From: Candidatus Didemnitutus sp.
Lineage (GTDB): Bacteria > Verrucomicrobiota > Verrucomicrobiia > Opitutales > Opitutaceae
Assembly (NCBI GenBank): GCA_023701285.1
Contig: JAMPXH010000024.1
Location: 1 to 42,708, forward strand
Direction: 5' to 3'
DNA: 42,708 bases
Below the pieces are notes generated by a model that had not been told where the DNA came from, made no database searches, and worked only from the letters and a program-made list of their open reading frames with translations. Shown one piece after another: positions 8,589 through 16,040 of the stretch (position 1 is the first letter of the stretch; each line of letters begins with the position of its first letter). The position numbers were made by a program, and so were the translations under genes.

Positions 8589-9437
8589 ATGAACCGAACT
8601 TACCCCGCATTCCTCCGCCGCGCCGCCCTGCTTGTGGGCGCGGCGTTTTTCGCCGCCCTCGCTGGCCACGCGCAAGTGAGCATCACCTTGGGCAATCTGA
8701 CCTACACTCAGAATTTCGACTCTCTGCTCACCGGTAACACACCGACCGACTGGGCGAACAACGCCGGCAGCAACACGACCAACGGCCTGGTTGGCTGGTA
8801 TGCCGAAACAAATAGCGGCCTGCCGAGCCCCTTGCAAATAACCGGAACCAACGGCACCACCACAACCACCGGCCAGCTCAAAAGCTACGGCACCACCAGC
8901 ACTACGGAACGTGCCCTCGGCACCTTGCCCGGCGATACATCCGGTGCGATGCGCATCGGGGTGCGCTTCGTGAACAACACGGGCGGCACCATCACGTCAT
9001 TCTCCGTCACATACGATGGCGAGCAATGGCGCCAAAGCGGCGAAACTGCCGTCAACAATCAGTTCGTCTTCGCCTACCAAATCTTCGATGCCAATACCGG
9101 CAGCTTGAGCGGTGGCACTTATACGAGCATCGGCTCCCTGACGTTCAACACGCCGCAAGATGGCACCGGCACCGGCACTGGCCAGACCCTGGATGGCAAT
9201 CTCGCCGCCAATCGGGTGGCAGGACTGACTGGCACCGCCAATGTAGCCTTGGCCGATGGACAAGAAATCTGGTTCCGCTGGCTCGACGCCAATTCGTCGG
9301 GCGTGGACCACGGAATCTCCGTCGACAATCTATCTGTCTCTTTCACCGCCATCCCCGAGCCCTCCACCTACGCCGCGCTCCTCGGCCTCGCAGGCCTCGC
9401 GCTCGTCGCGTGGCGCCGCCGCGCACAGCAAGGCTGA
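8589..9437 (+). CDS. PEP-CTERM sorting domain protein
   Basis: The 282-residue product starts with a signal peptide (MNRTYPAFLRRAALLV, cleavage near GHAQ). The middle begins with YTQNFDSLLTG and continues with a GWYAE stretch and beta-strand-rich Thr/Gly/Ser sequence. This resembles the jelly-roll-like domain often found in secreted bacterial proteins with a TQNFD(S/T)L start. The C-terminus is a PEP-CTERM signal, IPEPSTYAALLGL, with a hydrophobic helix and a WRRRAQQG basic end. It has no beta-strand repeats of the type seen in the preceding three genes but shares their promoter layout. No enzymatic motif is visible; the function is unknown. Confidence 0.92.
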   Translation: MNRTYPAFLRRAALLVGAAFFAALAGHAQVSITLGNLTYTQNFDSLLTGNTPTDWANNAGSNTTNGLVGWYAETNSGLPSPLQITGTNGTTTTTGQLKSYGTTSTTERALGTLPGDTSGAMRIGVRFVNNTGGTITSFSVTYDGEQWRQSGETAVNNQFVFAYQIFDANTGSLSGGTYTSIGSLTFNTPQDGTGTGTGQTLDGNLAANRVAGLTGTANVALADGQEIWFRWLDANSSGVDHGISVDNLSVSFTAIPEPSTYAALLGLAGLALVAWRRRAQQG

Positions 9438-9468
9438 TCGCACCCCACCCTTTTTCGCACCGAATCCC

Positions 9469-9496
9469 GGCGGACCGATCACGGTCCGCCTTTTTT
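9469..9496 (+). terminator. Rho-independent terminator
   Basis: The perfect 9-bp stem GGCGGACCG / CGGTCCGCC has a 4-nt loop and is followed by six T residues. The stem sequence is identical to that of the terminator at 5627-5655. Confidence 0.9.
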
Positions 9497-9590
9497 CTGC
9501 GCCCTCCGAACCAAGAACCGTCCTCCGGCACGAGCCTCAACCCAGCATGCGAGCGCCGGTGCCGCAGTGCGAGTGCACCGCTTTCCTTCC

Positions 9591-9640
9591 CGCATACGTA
9601 GGCCTGCCCCATTGTCCGAAACGCCTGATTGTGGGAATCT
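9591..9640 (+). promoter_or_regulatory. Possible promoter region of the FGase-like operon
   Basis: The 308-bp gap between the preceding PEP-CTERM gene and the TTG start at 9746 holds the terminator and this region. ACGTAGGCCTG (9596-9606) is identical to the second operator site of the third beta-repeat gene (5769-5779). At the equivalent distance lies only a weak -10 match, GAATCT (9635-9640), and no first dyad is visible. Co-regulation with the PEP-CTERM genes is possible but not shown. I see nothing else in the gap. Confidence 0.25.
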
Positions 9641-9745
9641 TTCGCCTTGCGATATCCGGCTCCGTGCCGGCATCGCACCGCAGCGCGCCTGAGGACGAAC
9701 CCGACCGGAGCCCGCGGTGAGCAGCCCCTTGTCCCTCCCCTTCAC

Positions 9746-10741
9746 TTGACCTCCCTTCCGCTTCGCCGGATCGCCCGACCGTTCGTTCGCGTCATCACCT
9801 GCCTCCTGCTGATCGTCGCCAGCGGAGCCTCTGCGTCAGCGCAGACGAAGACGCTGAAACCCGGCACGGCCTACATCGATCCGGATAAATACGTCGAGTT
9901 CCAGCCGGGCGCGCTGCCCATCGTGCTGACTTCGCCACACGGCGGCCGCAGCAAACCCAACAAGATCGCCGACCGCACCAAGGGCGTGCTCGGCGCCGAC
10001 ACCAATACCCAGGAACTCACGCGCGCCATCCAAGCCGAGTTCATCCGTCGCACCGGCCTGCCCGCGCACACCGTCATCAGCCTCCTCCACCGCAGCAAGC
10101 TCGACCCCAATCGCGAGATCGTCGAGGCCGCCCAAGGCGACCCCGAAGCCGAGAAGGCCTGGCACCTCTTTCACAACAGCATCAAGGCCGCGTTGCGCAC
10201 CGCGGTGCAGACCCACGGCTTCGCCTTCCTCATCGATATCCACGGCCACGGCCACGAAATCCAGCGCCTCGAACTCGGCTACAGCATCGATGGCGGACGC
10301 TTCAACCAGACCGACGCGGAACTCGATCGCGACAACCTCGGCCCCGCCAGCACCCTCAACGACCTCATGGCCAGCGGACGCGCCTCGTCGTTCGCCCAAC
10401 TCATGCGCGGCCCCGACAGCCTCGGCGCACTGCTCGAGGAGCGCGGCTTCCGCTCCGTGCCCGGCCCGCGCGACCCCGGCCCCAAACGCTTTCCCTACTT
10501 CAACGGCGGCTACATCTCCCGCACCTACGCCCGCGACGTGCCCGGCGTCGACGGCGTGCAGATCGAGTCGCATCTCCGCGGCGTCCGCGCGACCCCGGAA
10601 GACCGCCGGCAATTCGCGCAGGCGCTCGTCGACACCATGATCGTCTTCCTCGAACGTCATTACCGTTACTCGATCGTTCCCGCCAATTTCACCCCGGCAC
10701 CGGGCGCCCCAGCCCCCGTCCAAGCCTCCACCCAGCCATGA
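9746..10741 (+). CDS. Secreted N-formylglutamate amidohydrolase-like protein
   Basis: The family (FGase) hydrolyses N-formyl-glutamate or similar N-acyl amino acids with a zinc ion. Visible family motifs are SPHGG, GADTNTQELTRA, HRSKLDPNRE and LIDIHGHGHEIQRLELGY; the His and Asp residues in these are the expected metal and catalytic positions. The protein has a signal peptide (basic LRRIARPFVR, hydrophobic CLLLIVASG, cleavage near ASAQ), so it acts outside the cytoplasm, whereas classical FGases are cytoplasmic. I chose the TTG at 9746 because it starts just before the signal peptide; an upstream in-frame ATG at 9629 would add 39 residues without membrane character. The stop overlaps the next start by 4 bp (ATGA), so the genes are co-translated. 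The substrate is unknown; cell-wall or peptide-derived acyl amino acids are possible. 331 residues from the TTG start. Confidence 0.85.
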   Translation: MTSLPLRRIARPFVRVITCLLLIVASGASASAQTKTLKPGTAYIDPDKYVEFQPGALPIVLTSPHGGRSKPNKIADRTKGVLGADTNTQELTRAIQAEFIRRTGLPAHTVISLLHRSKLDPNREIVEAAQGDPEAEKAWHLFHNSIKAALRTAVQTHGFAFLIDIHGHGHEIQRLELGYSIDGGRFNQTDAELDRDNLGPASTLNDLMASGRASSFAQLMRGPDSLGALLEERGFRSVPGPRDPGPKRFPYFNGGYISRTYARDVPGVDGVQIESHLRGVRATPEDRRQFAQALVDTMIVFLERHYRYSIVPANFTPAPGAPAPVQASTQP

Positions 10742-11448
10742 AATCGCTCTCCACTCTCCTTTCGCTCGCCGCGCTCTGCGCCCTCATCGTCCCGGCCTTC
10801 GCACAGGACGCCGCCTCCCTGCGTTGGACCTTCGATGGCCCCAAAGCTCCTCTCACGCAGCTCTCCCCGGCCTGGGCCAGCGACCTCGACCAGACGTCCA
10901 CCACCGGCCGTGGCGTGCTGCGTATCCGCCGCGGACTCGACACGCCCCCGAACGCCTTCATCGCCCTCCCCGCGGAAATGGCCGACCGCCCGCTTTGGCT
11001 CCTCGTCCGCATCTCCGAATGGAGCCTCAACGGCAAATCCAACGAGGTCATCCGCCTCGGTTTCTCCTCCAACGATGACGCCAAGAGCCCCAGCGTCGTC
11101 GCCCAGCTCAAGCTCGAGCGCCAGGAAGCCGTCTTCCAAGTCTCCGCCGAGTCCTTCCCCAACACGCTCACCGGCGCCACCACGACCCCGCAACCCGCCG
11201 GCAAATCCATCGCCGGCGGCAAGCTCGCCGTCCTGCTCCAGCTCGATCCGCAGACCGACACCTACCGCGCCAGCATCAAGACCGTGCAGATGAAAGCCTG
11301 GCAGCCGCTCGGCGAGGGCAAGATCTCCAAGACCCGCGTGCCCCGCTTCCTCCGCCTCGGCCTCAGCGGCCCGTTCAACACGAACAGCAGCGAGAAAGTC
11401 GACATCGACGAGATCGTCGTCAGCACGAGCGATCCCACGTCGCCGTAA
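10738..11448 (+). CDS. Secreted protein of unknown function
   Basis: The 236-residue protein has a clear signal peptide (MKSLSTLLSLAALCALIVP, cleavage near AFAQ). The rest is beta-rich and soluble, beginning with SLRWTFDGP; the segments LWLLVRIS, EVIRLGFSSN and KVDIDEIVVST suggest a jelly-roll or concanavalin-like fold, as in proteins that bind sugars. No catalytic motif is seen and I do not recognise the family. The gene overlaps the upstream FGase-like gene by 4 bp and is 3 bp from the next FGase-like gene, so all three form one operon and probably work together outside the cell. Confidence 0.85.
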   Translation: MKSLSTLLSLAALCALIVPAFAQDAASLRWTFDGPKAPLTQLSPAWASDLDQTSTTGRGVLRIRRGLDTPPNAFIALPAEMADRPLWLLVRISEWSLNGKSNEVIRLGFSSNDDAKSPSVVAQLKLERQEAVFQVSAESFPNTLTGATTTPQPAGKSIAGGKLAVLLQLDPQTDTYRASIKTVQMKAWQPLGEGKISKTRVPRFLRLGLSGPFNTNSSEKVDIDEIVVSTSDPTSP

Positions 11449-11451
11449 GCG

Positions 11452-14160
11452 ATGCGTCTGCGCCTCTCCGCCTTCCTCATCCTGCTCTGCCTCGTCCCGG
11501 CGGTCCGCGCGCAACCCTACGTGCCCGGAGAGACCTACTTCGGCACCAACAGCTACGTCGAGTATCAGCCCGGCGACACCCCCATCATCATCACGGCGCC
11601 GCACGGCGGCACCGTTTCGCCGAGCACCATCAGCTTCGTCACGGACGGTGGCCAAACCTACTCGATTCGCACCAACGGCACCTACAACGGAGTCACTTAC
11701 ACGGACATCGTCACGGGCACCGACACCAACACACAGGATCTCGCGCGGCGCATGGCCGCGGAGATTTTCGACCGCACCGGCAAGCGCGCGCATTTGATCA
11801 TCTCCCGCCTGCACCGCAGCAAGCTCGACCCTAATCGCGACCTCCCTGAAGCCGCGCTGGGCAACACGATTTCGGAGCGCGCGTGGCGCGAATATCACGA
11901 TTTCATCCGCGCCGCCCGCGTCGCGGCGGAAGCAGCCCACGGATTCGGCTTCGTCGTCGATGTGCACGGCCACGGGCACACCATCCAGCGCCTCGAACTC
12001 GGCTACAACTACGATGCCGAACTCGATCAGACCGACACGGCCTTGAACCACCCCGGCTACGCGCTCAAGGGCACGATTCACACCCTGTCGCTGCAGCGGC
12101 CCGGTTTGCCGTTCCCCACGTTGCTCCGCGGTGCCGGCAGCTTGGGCGACCTCTTCAACCGCCGCAATTTCCCCTCGTGGCCGAGTCCGGAGTTTCCCAC
12201 GCCCGGAGCAGCAGATTTCTTCGACGGCGGCTACACGGTGCAGGAACACAGCTGCATCGTCGACAACGGCCAGGTCAACGGCGTGCAGATCGAATGCAAC
12301 ATGACCGGCGTGCGCGATACGGAGTCCAATCGCGCGGACTTCGCCACCGCGTTCGCGCGCGTGATGCATATTTTTCTCTACAATCATTACGGCTACCTGC
12401 TCGGCGCGCAGTCCCTCGCGCGATTCGATCCTCCCGCCAGCACCACCCTCCGGCGCGGCGGCCCGCCCGTCACCCTCACCGCCACTCGCACCGGCGACTT
12501 GTCGCTCTCCAGTTCGCTCGCCCTCAGTTTCGGCGGCGACGCCATCTCCGGCACCGATTACACGGCGTCGCACACGTCTCTCTCGTTCGCCGCCAACGTG
12601 GCCACGGCGAGCCTGACCATCACACCCGCAGCCGCGGCGAATACCGGCGGCGATCGCGTCCTCACCGTGGCGTTTACGCCGTCGGTGACACAAACCGCCG
12701 ATACGACCCCGTTGCGCTTCACCATCGAGGACGGCCTCAGCCAGACGGTGCGCGCGGCGTTTCTTGCCCCGCAACTGTCCGAAGGCGCCGGTAGCGTCAC
12801 CTTGCGCCTCACCCGCACCAGCACGAGCGGCAGTCCCACGGTGCCTCTCACGTGGGGCGGCACCGCTCTGCGCGAATCCGACTATTACGGCGCACCCGAC
12901 TCGGTGCAATTTCCTGCCGGCGTCGCCACGCGCGACGTGCTGATCTCGCTGGTCGATGACGGTCGGGCCGAGCCCAACAAGACCATCGTGGTCAACGCCG
13001 TGGCCGGCTCAGGTTACCTGCTCGGAGCGCCCGCGTCGGCGCAACTCGAACTCATCGACGACGACCGCCCGAGCCAGCTTGTGGCCTGGCTGCGCGGTGA
13101 CTTGGCCAACAACGTCGCGGCCGACTCGTCCGGCCAGCAACGCCACGCCACGACCCTGCCCGCCGACAGCGCGATGGCGACCGGCCCCGGCAATACCACC
13201 GTCAGCAGCCAACCCGCCTTCACCTTCGACGGCGTGGACGACACCATCGTGCTGCCACGCTTCGCGCCCCAATCCGCGAGCGGCGAGATCACGCTCGCCT
13301 TTTTCTTCCGCCTCGAAGCCCACCCGCTCGGCGCGGTCACCAATCACACGTTGCTGAACTACGGCTCGCCGCGCGGAGCGGCCGGCACGCTGCAGATTTA
13401 TCCCGCCAGCAGCTCCACGCTTCGCGCCAACCTCGGCGGGATCAATCTGGACGTCGGCTCGCCCCCGTCGAATTGGCAGGATGGCGCGTGGCGCCACTAC
13501 GCGCTCAGCCTGGGCGCCAACGGGGAGGCGCGCGTGTATGTCGACGGCGTCTTGCGCCGCACGGCGTCCGTCGCCAGCGGATTGCTCAACGGCCAACTGC
13601 TGGAAAATCAGCTCTTCTGGCTCGGCTGGCGCGCGCTGGCCGGCGGCGGCTCGCTCTCGACGTCCTCGTTCATGAAAGGCGGCCTGCGCGACTTCCGCGT
13701 CTATCGCCGCGCGCTCGCGCAGCCTGAAATCGTGGCCCTCGCCAATAACGTGCAGACTTACGCCGCATGGCTCGCCCAGAACAATCTGCCGGCCAACCTC
13801 GCCGGAGCCAACGATGCGGATACGGATGGTTTCCCGGCGCTCGTCGAATACGGCCTCGGCGCCCGCCCCGCGGTCGCCGACCTGCCGCCCCGCTACCGCG
13901 TCGAAGCGCAAAATTCACGTCTCGCACTCACGTTCCTCCGCGACACCACCGCCACCGATCTCACGTGGACGATCGAAGCCTCGACCGACCTCGGCACGTG
14001 GCAGGCGCTCGCGACCCGCACCGGCGCCGCCTCGTCATGGACAATCAATGCCGCCGGCACCACCGCGACCGAGGATAACGGCTACGTCGTCGTCACCGAC
14101 TCCGTGACCGTCGGCGCGCAAACCGGCCGTTTTCTCCGCCTCCGCGTCAACGCCCCTTAA
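11452..14160 (+). CDS. Large secreted FGase-like protein with Calx-beta and LamG-like modules
   Basis: This 902-residue protein starts with a signal peptide (MRLRLSAFLILLCLVP, cleavage near VRAQ). Residues about 20-315 are an N-formylglutamate-amidohydrolase-like domain, paralogous to the one at 9746-10741: APHGG, GTDTNTQDLARR, HRSKLDPNRD and VVDVHGHGHTIQRLELGY are all kept. Two Calx-beta-like modules follow (about 325-420 and 430-525; FGGDAISGTDYTASHTSLSF and WGGTALRESDYYGAPDSVQF show the pattern). A LamG/concanavalin-like domain spans about 535-770 (WLRGDLANNVAADSSG, FTFDGVDDTIVLP, RVYVDGVLRR, FRVYRRAL). The tail holds NDADTDGFPALVEYGLGARP and a WTIEASTDLGTW segment, related to the tail of the gene at 586-3135. 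An FGase-like enzyme carrying extracellular adhesion modules is unusual; it may be a surface-displayed hydrolase. There is no PEP-CTERM tail. Confidence 0.88.
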   Translation: MRLRLSAFLILLCLVPAVRAQPYVPGETYFGTNSYVEYQPGDTPIIITAPHGGTVSPSTISFVTDGGQTYSIRTNGTYNGVTYTDIVTGTDTNTQDLARRMAAEIFDRTGKRAHLIISRLHRSKLDPNRDLPEAALGNTISERAWREYHDFIRAARVAAEAAHGFGFVVDVHGHGHTIQRLELGYNYDAELDQTDTALNHPGYALKGTIHTLSLQRPGLPFPTLLRGAGSLGDLFNRRNFPSWPSPEFPTPGAADFFDGGYTVQEHSCIVDNGQVNGVQIECNMTGVRDTESNRADFATAFARVMHIFLYNHYGYLLGAQSLARFDPPASTTLRRGGPPVTLTATRTGDLSLSSSLALSFGGDAISGTDYTASHTSLSFAANVATASLTITPAAAANTGGDRVLTVAFTPSVTQTADTTPLRFTIEDGLSQTVRAAFLAPQLSEGAGSVTLRLTRTSTSGSPTVPLTWGGTALRESDYYGAPDSVQFPAGVATRDVLISLVDDGRAEPNKTIVVNAVAGSGYLLGAPASAQLELIDDDRPSQLVAWLRGDLANNVAADSSGQQRHATTLPADSAMATGPGNTTVSSQPAFTFDGVDDTIVLPRFAPQSASGEITLAFFFRLEAHPLGAVTNHTLLNYGSPRGAAGTLQIYPASSSTLRANLGGINLDVGSPPSNWQDGAWRHYALSLGANGEARVYVDGVLRRTASVASGLLNGQLLENQLFWLGWRALAGGGSLSTSSFMKGGLRDFRVYRRALAQPEIVALANNVQTYAAWLAQNNLPANLAGANDADTDGFPALVEYGLGARPAVADLPPRYRVEAQNSRLALTFLRDTTATDLTWTIEASTDLGTWQALATRTGAASSWTINAAGTTATEDNGYVVVTDSVTVGAQTGRFLRLRVNAP

Positions 14161-14249
14161 GCTCCGCAGCCGCGTCGAGGGCGCGCACGCCGCGCAAAAA
14201 TCAGCGTTTACATTGCCCGGACGCCGGCTTTCCTTCGCAGCCTTGGTTC

Positions 14250-14337
14250 GCCCGGATGGCGGAATTGGCAGACGCAACGGACTCAAAATCCGTCGCCCTC
14301 TAAAGGCGTGTGGGTTCGACCCCCTCTCCGGGCACCA
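14250..14337 (+). tRNA. tRNA-Leu (anticodon CAA)
   Basis: The acceptor stem GCCCGGA pairs perfectly with TCCGGGC. Discriminator A and CCA are encoded. The anticodon loop CTCAAAA sits in the stem ACGGA/TCCGT, giving anticodon CAA (reads UUG). The D-arm (GGCGGAATTGGCAGAC) and a long variable arm (GCC TCTAAA GGC region) are typical of class II tRNA-Leu. The T-arm has the TTCGA loop; one T-T mismatch appears in its stem as I pair it. Confidence 0.95.
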
Positions 14338-14345
14338 ACTTCTCA

Positions 14346-14383
14346 GCAGGGATCAGACGAAGGGCGGGAATTCTTCGTCCTGC
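14346..14383. repeat. Inverted repeat after the tRNA
   Basis: GACGAAG (14356-14362) pairs with CTTCGTC (14373-14379). The stem can be extended by GCAG/CTGC across a 6-nt bulge. It lies 9 nt after the tRNA and could help 3'-end formation or act on the downstream PEP-CTERM gene. There is no T-tract. A TATGAT -10-like box follows at 14431-14436, with no good -35 partner. Confidence 0.4.
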
Positions 14384-14441
14384 CACGAAAGCAGTGGCGG
14401 CATTGATACACTTGTGTCGCGCGCGAGCGCTATGATTCCGG

Positions 14442-15089
14442 ATGGTTCTCACCATGACATCGCATAAATTCACGGGACTGATCACTCTATGCACGATGCT
14501 GCTCGCGGGCAGCATCACCAGTTGGGCGCAGGTAAAGGTCCTCACCTTCGAAGGACTCGCGGACTACGCCGAGGTCGGAAATTATTACCACGGTGGAACG
14601 GGTGGCGGTTATGGGATCACGTTCCTTCCGGGCTCACTGTCGCTCATCAGCGATACGGCCGGAGGTGAAGGCAATTTCGAGAATGCGCCCTCGGGTTCGA
14701 CCATTGTTTTCTTCACCAACGGCAACTCCGCCATCATGAATGTGGATGAAGGGTTCACGACCGGGTTCTCGTTTTACTACGCCGCATTCTCCGTCGGCAC
14801 CGTCACCGTCTACGCAGAGCCCAACGCAGGCGGCTCAGTGTTAGGCACGTTTGAGCTCCCCCAGACCGTGTTTGCAGGACGAGCCTCCAGTTGGCAGCCG
14901 ATCGGCGTCACGTTTGAGGGCACGGCGTTTTCTGTCTCTTTTGGCGGCGCGGCAGGTTCGATCGGGTTCGACGATATCACGATCGGCTCCGCTTCCGCCG
15001 GCGTTCCGGAGCCCTCGACTTACGCGCTCGGGCTGGGTGCCGTCACGCTGTTGGCCGCCGCCATCTCGCGCCGTCGCGGCAGAAGCTGA
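14442..15089 (+). CDS. PEP-CTERM sorting domain protein
   Basis: This 215-residue exported protein has a signal peptide (core TGLITLCTMLLAGS, cleavage near SWAQ), a compact beta-rich domain starting VKVLTFEGLAD, and a C-terminal VPEPSTYALGLGA, hydrophobic helix and SRRRGRS end. The motif SIGFDDITIG near the end of the domain is common in secreted beta-sandwich proteins of this class. Two ATG codons are possible, 14442 and 14454; the second gives a more typical signal peptide (MTSHKF...). If TATGAT at 14431 is the -10 box, the transcript would have almost no leader. The tandem dyads of the upstream PEP-CTERM genes are not seen here. The function is unknown. Confidence 0.9.
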   Translation: MVLTMTSHKFTGLITLCTMLLAGSITSWAQVKVLTFEGLADYAEVGNYYHGGTGGGYGITFLPGSLSLISDTAGGEGNFENAPSGSTIVFFTNGNSAIMNVDEGFTTGFSFYYAAFSVGTVTVYAEPNAGGSVLGTFELPQTVFAGRASSWQPIGVTFEGTAFSVSFGGAAGSIGFDDITIGSASAGVPEPSTYALGLGAVTLLAAAISRRRGRS

Positions 15090-15289
15090 AGGCGCCGGCG
15101 CCAGATCGCCGCGAGGAAGATCAATCCCAGCGCTCCCCAAGTCGCCGCCTCCGGGACCGGCGTGATCGGGATTGTATTCGCTGCACGTGCCGCGACACCT
15201 GCATCGCCGGCATTGCCTCCCGCCGCCAAATGCCGCAGCGTCCGCCCGCTTCCTCCGCCATGCCCGACTTCCGCGTCCATGCCCCCCAT
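15020..15289 (-). pseudogene. Orphan PEP-CTERM tail, antisense
   Basis: On the minus strand, 15089-15157 encodes VPEAATWGALGLIFLAAIWR followed by RR, a convincing PEP-CTERM signal (V-P-E-A, hydrophobic helix, basic cluster), preceded by ARAANTIPITP. The frame is open from an ATG at 15289 to a stop at 15020, but the first ~30 residues lie over the start of rsmE on the other strand and do not look like a signal peptide. The 3' part overlaps the end of the PEP-CTERM gene 14442-15089 tail to tail. I read it as the remnant of a PEP-CTERM gene whose 5' part was lost. A functional tiny membrane peptide cannot be excluded. Confidence 0.5.
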
Positions 15290-16015
15290 GCGCTGCCCGA
15301 TGCGGCTGAGATCCTGCTCGGCGCGGACGAGAGCCATCATCTCGTCGCGGTGAACCGCTGCAGCCGCGGCGATCCGGTGATCGCCTTCGACGGTCGCGGA
15401 CGCGAGTGGCGTTGCGAGTGCCTCGATCCAGCCAAGAGCGGGGCCCGGCTCCGCGTGCACGCCACGCTGCAGGCGCAGCCGCTCCCGCACGCCATCACGC
15501 TGGCCCAGGCGCTGCCGAAGGGCTCCACGATGGACGAGATCGTCCGCCAAGCCACCGAGCTCGGCGCCGCCCGCATCGTGCCTTTGCTGACCGAGCGCAC
15601 CCAAGTGCACCTCGACGGCGAGCGCGCGGAAAAGAAGGTGGAAAAATGGCGCACGACCGCGATCGAGGCGGCCAAGCAATGCGGCAACCCGTGGGTGCCC
15701 GAGATCGCGCCCGTGCAACGCCTCGACACCTTCCTCGCCACGCAGGCCGCGCAGCATGAGCTGCGACTGGTCGCCAGCCTGCACGCCGGCACGCGCTCGC
15801 TGCGCGAGGTCGTGGCCCATCATCGCGCCCATCATCCGCGTCCGCCGCGCTCCGCGCTCTGGCTCGTGGGGCCCGAAGGCGATTTCACGCCGGCCGAGAT
15901 GACCGCCTGCATCACCGCGGGCTGCACCCCGGTGACGCTCGGCCCGCTCGTGCTGCGCTGCGACACAGCGGCAATCGCCGCCCTGAGCGTGCTCGCGCAC
16001 GAACTCGGGAGCTAG
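15260..16015 (+). CDS. rsmE: 16S rRNA (uracil-1498-N3)-methyltransferase
   Basis: RsmE methylates N3 of U1498 in helix 44 of 16S rRNA using S-adenosylmethionine. The 251-residue protein matches the usual length (E. coli 243). The C-terminal SPOUT/knot motifs are visible: LWLVGPEGDFTPAEM, then VTLGPLVLRCDTAAIAAL, which form the SAM-binding knot. The middle has LPKGSTMDEIVRQATELGAA, also typical. The ATG at 15260 is chosen because it starts directly at the PUA-like N-terminal domain; an in-frame ATG ten codons earlier is possible. It is convergent with the lipoyl-domain gene on the other strand. Confidence 0.95.
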   Translation: MPDFRVHAPHALPDAAEILLGADESHHLVAVNRCSRGDPVIAFDGRGREWRCECLDPAKSGARLRVHATLQAQPLPHAITLAQALPKGSTMDEIVRQATELGAARIVPLLTERTQVHLDGERAEKKVEKWRTTAIEAAKQCGNPWVPEIAPVQRLDTFLATQAAQHELRLVASLHAGTRSLREVVAHHRAHHPRPPRSALWLVGPEGDFTPAEMTACITAGCTPVTLGPLVLRCDTAAIAALSVLAHELGS

Positions 16016-16034
16016 CCGCGGCCCAAGGCCGCGG
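16016..16034. terminator. Hairpin between convergent genes
   Basis: CCGCGGCC-CAA-GGCCGCGG is a perfect 8-bp stem directly after the rsmE stop codon and 7 bp before the stop of the lipoyl-domain gene. There is no T-tract, so a bidirectional terminator role is only suggested by position. Confidence 0.4.
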
Positions 16035-16040
16035 GAGTAA

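Noticed and set aside
8589-9437. Possible nuclease identity of the 282-residue PEP-CTERM protein because of the TQNFDSL start
   Set aside because: That domain occurs next to nucleases in other proteins, but no nuclease motif is present here.
14213-14467. Open frame of 84 codons across the tRNA-Leu
   Set aside because: It is the translation of the tRNA gene itself, a common false prediction.
14250-15289. tRNA-Leu as an integration site for a genomic island
   Set aside because: No integrase, no direct repeat of the tRNA 3' end and no change to mobile-element genes was seen nearby.
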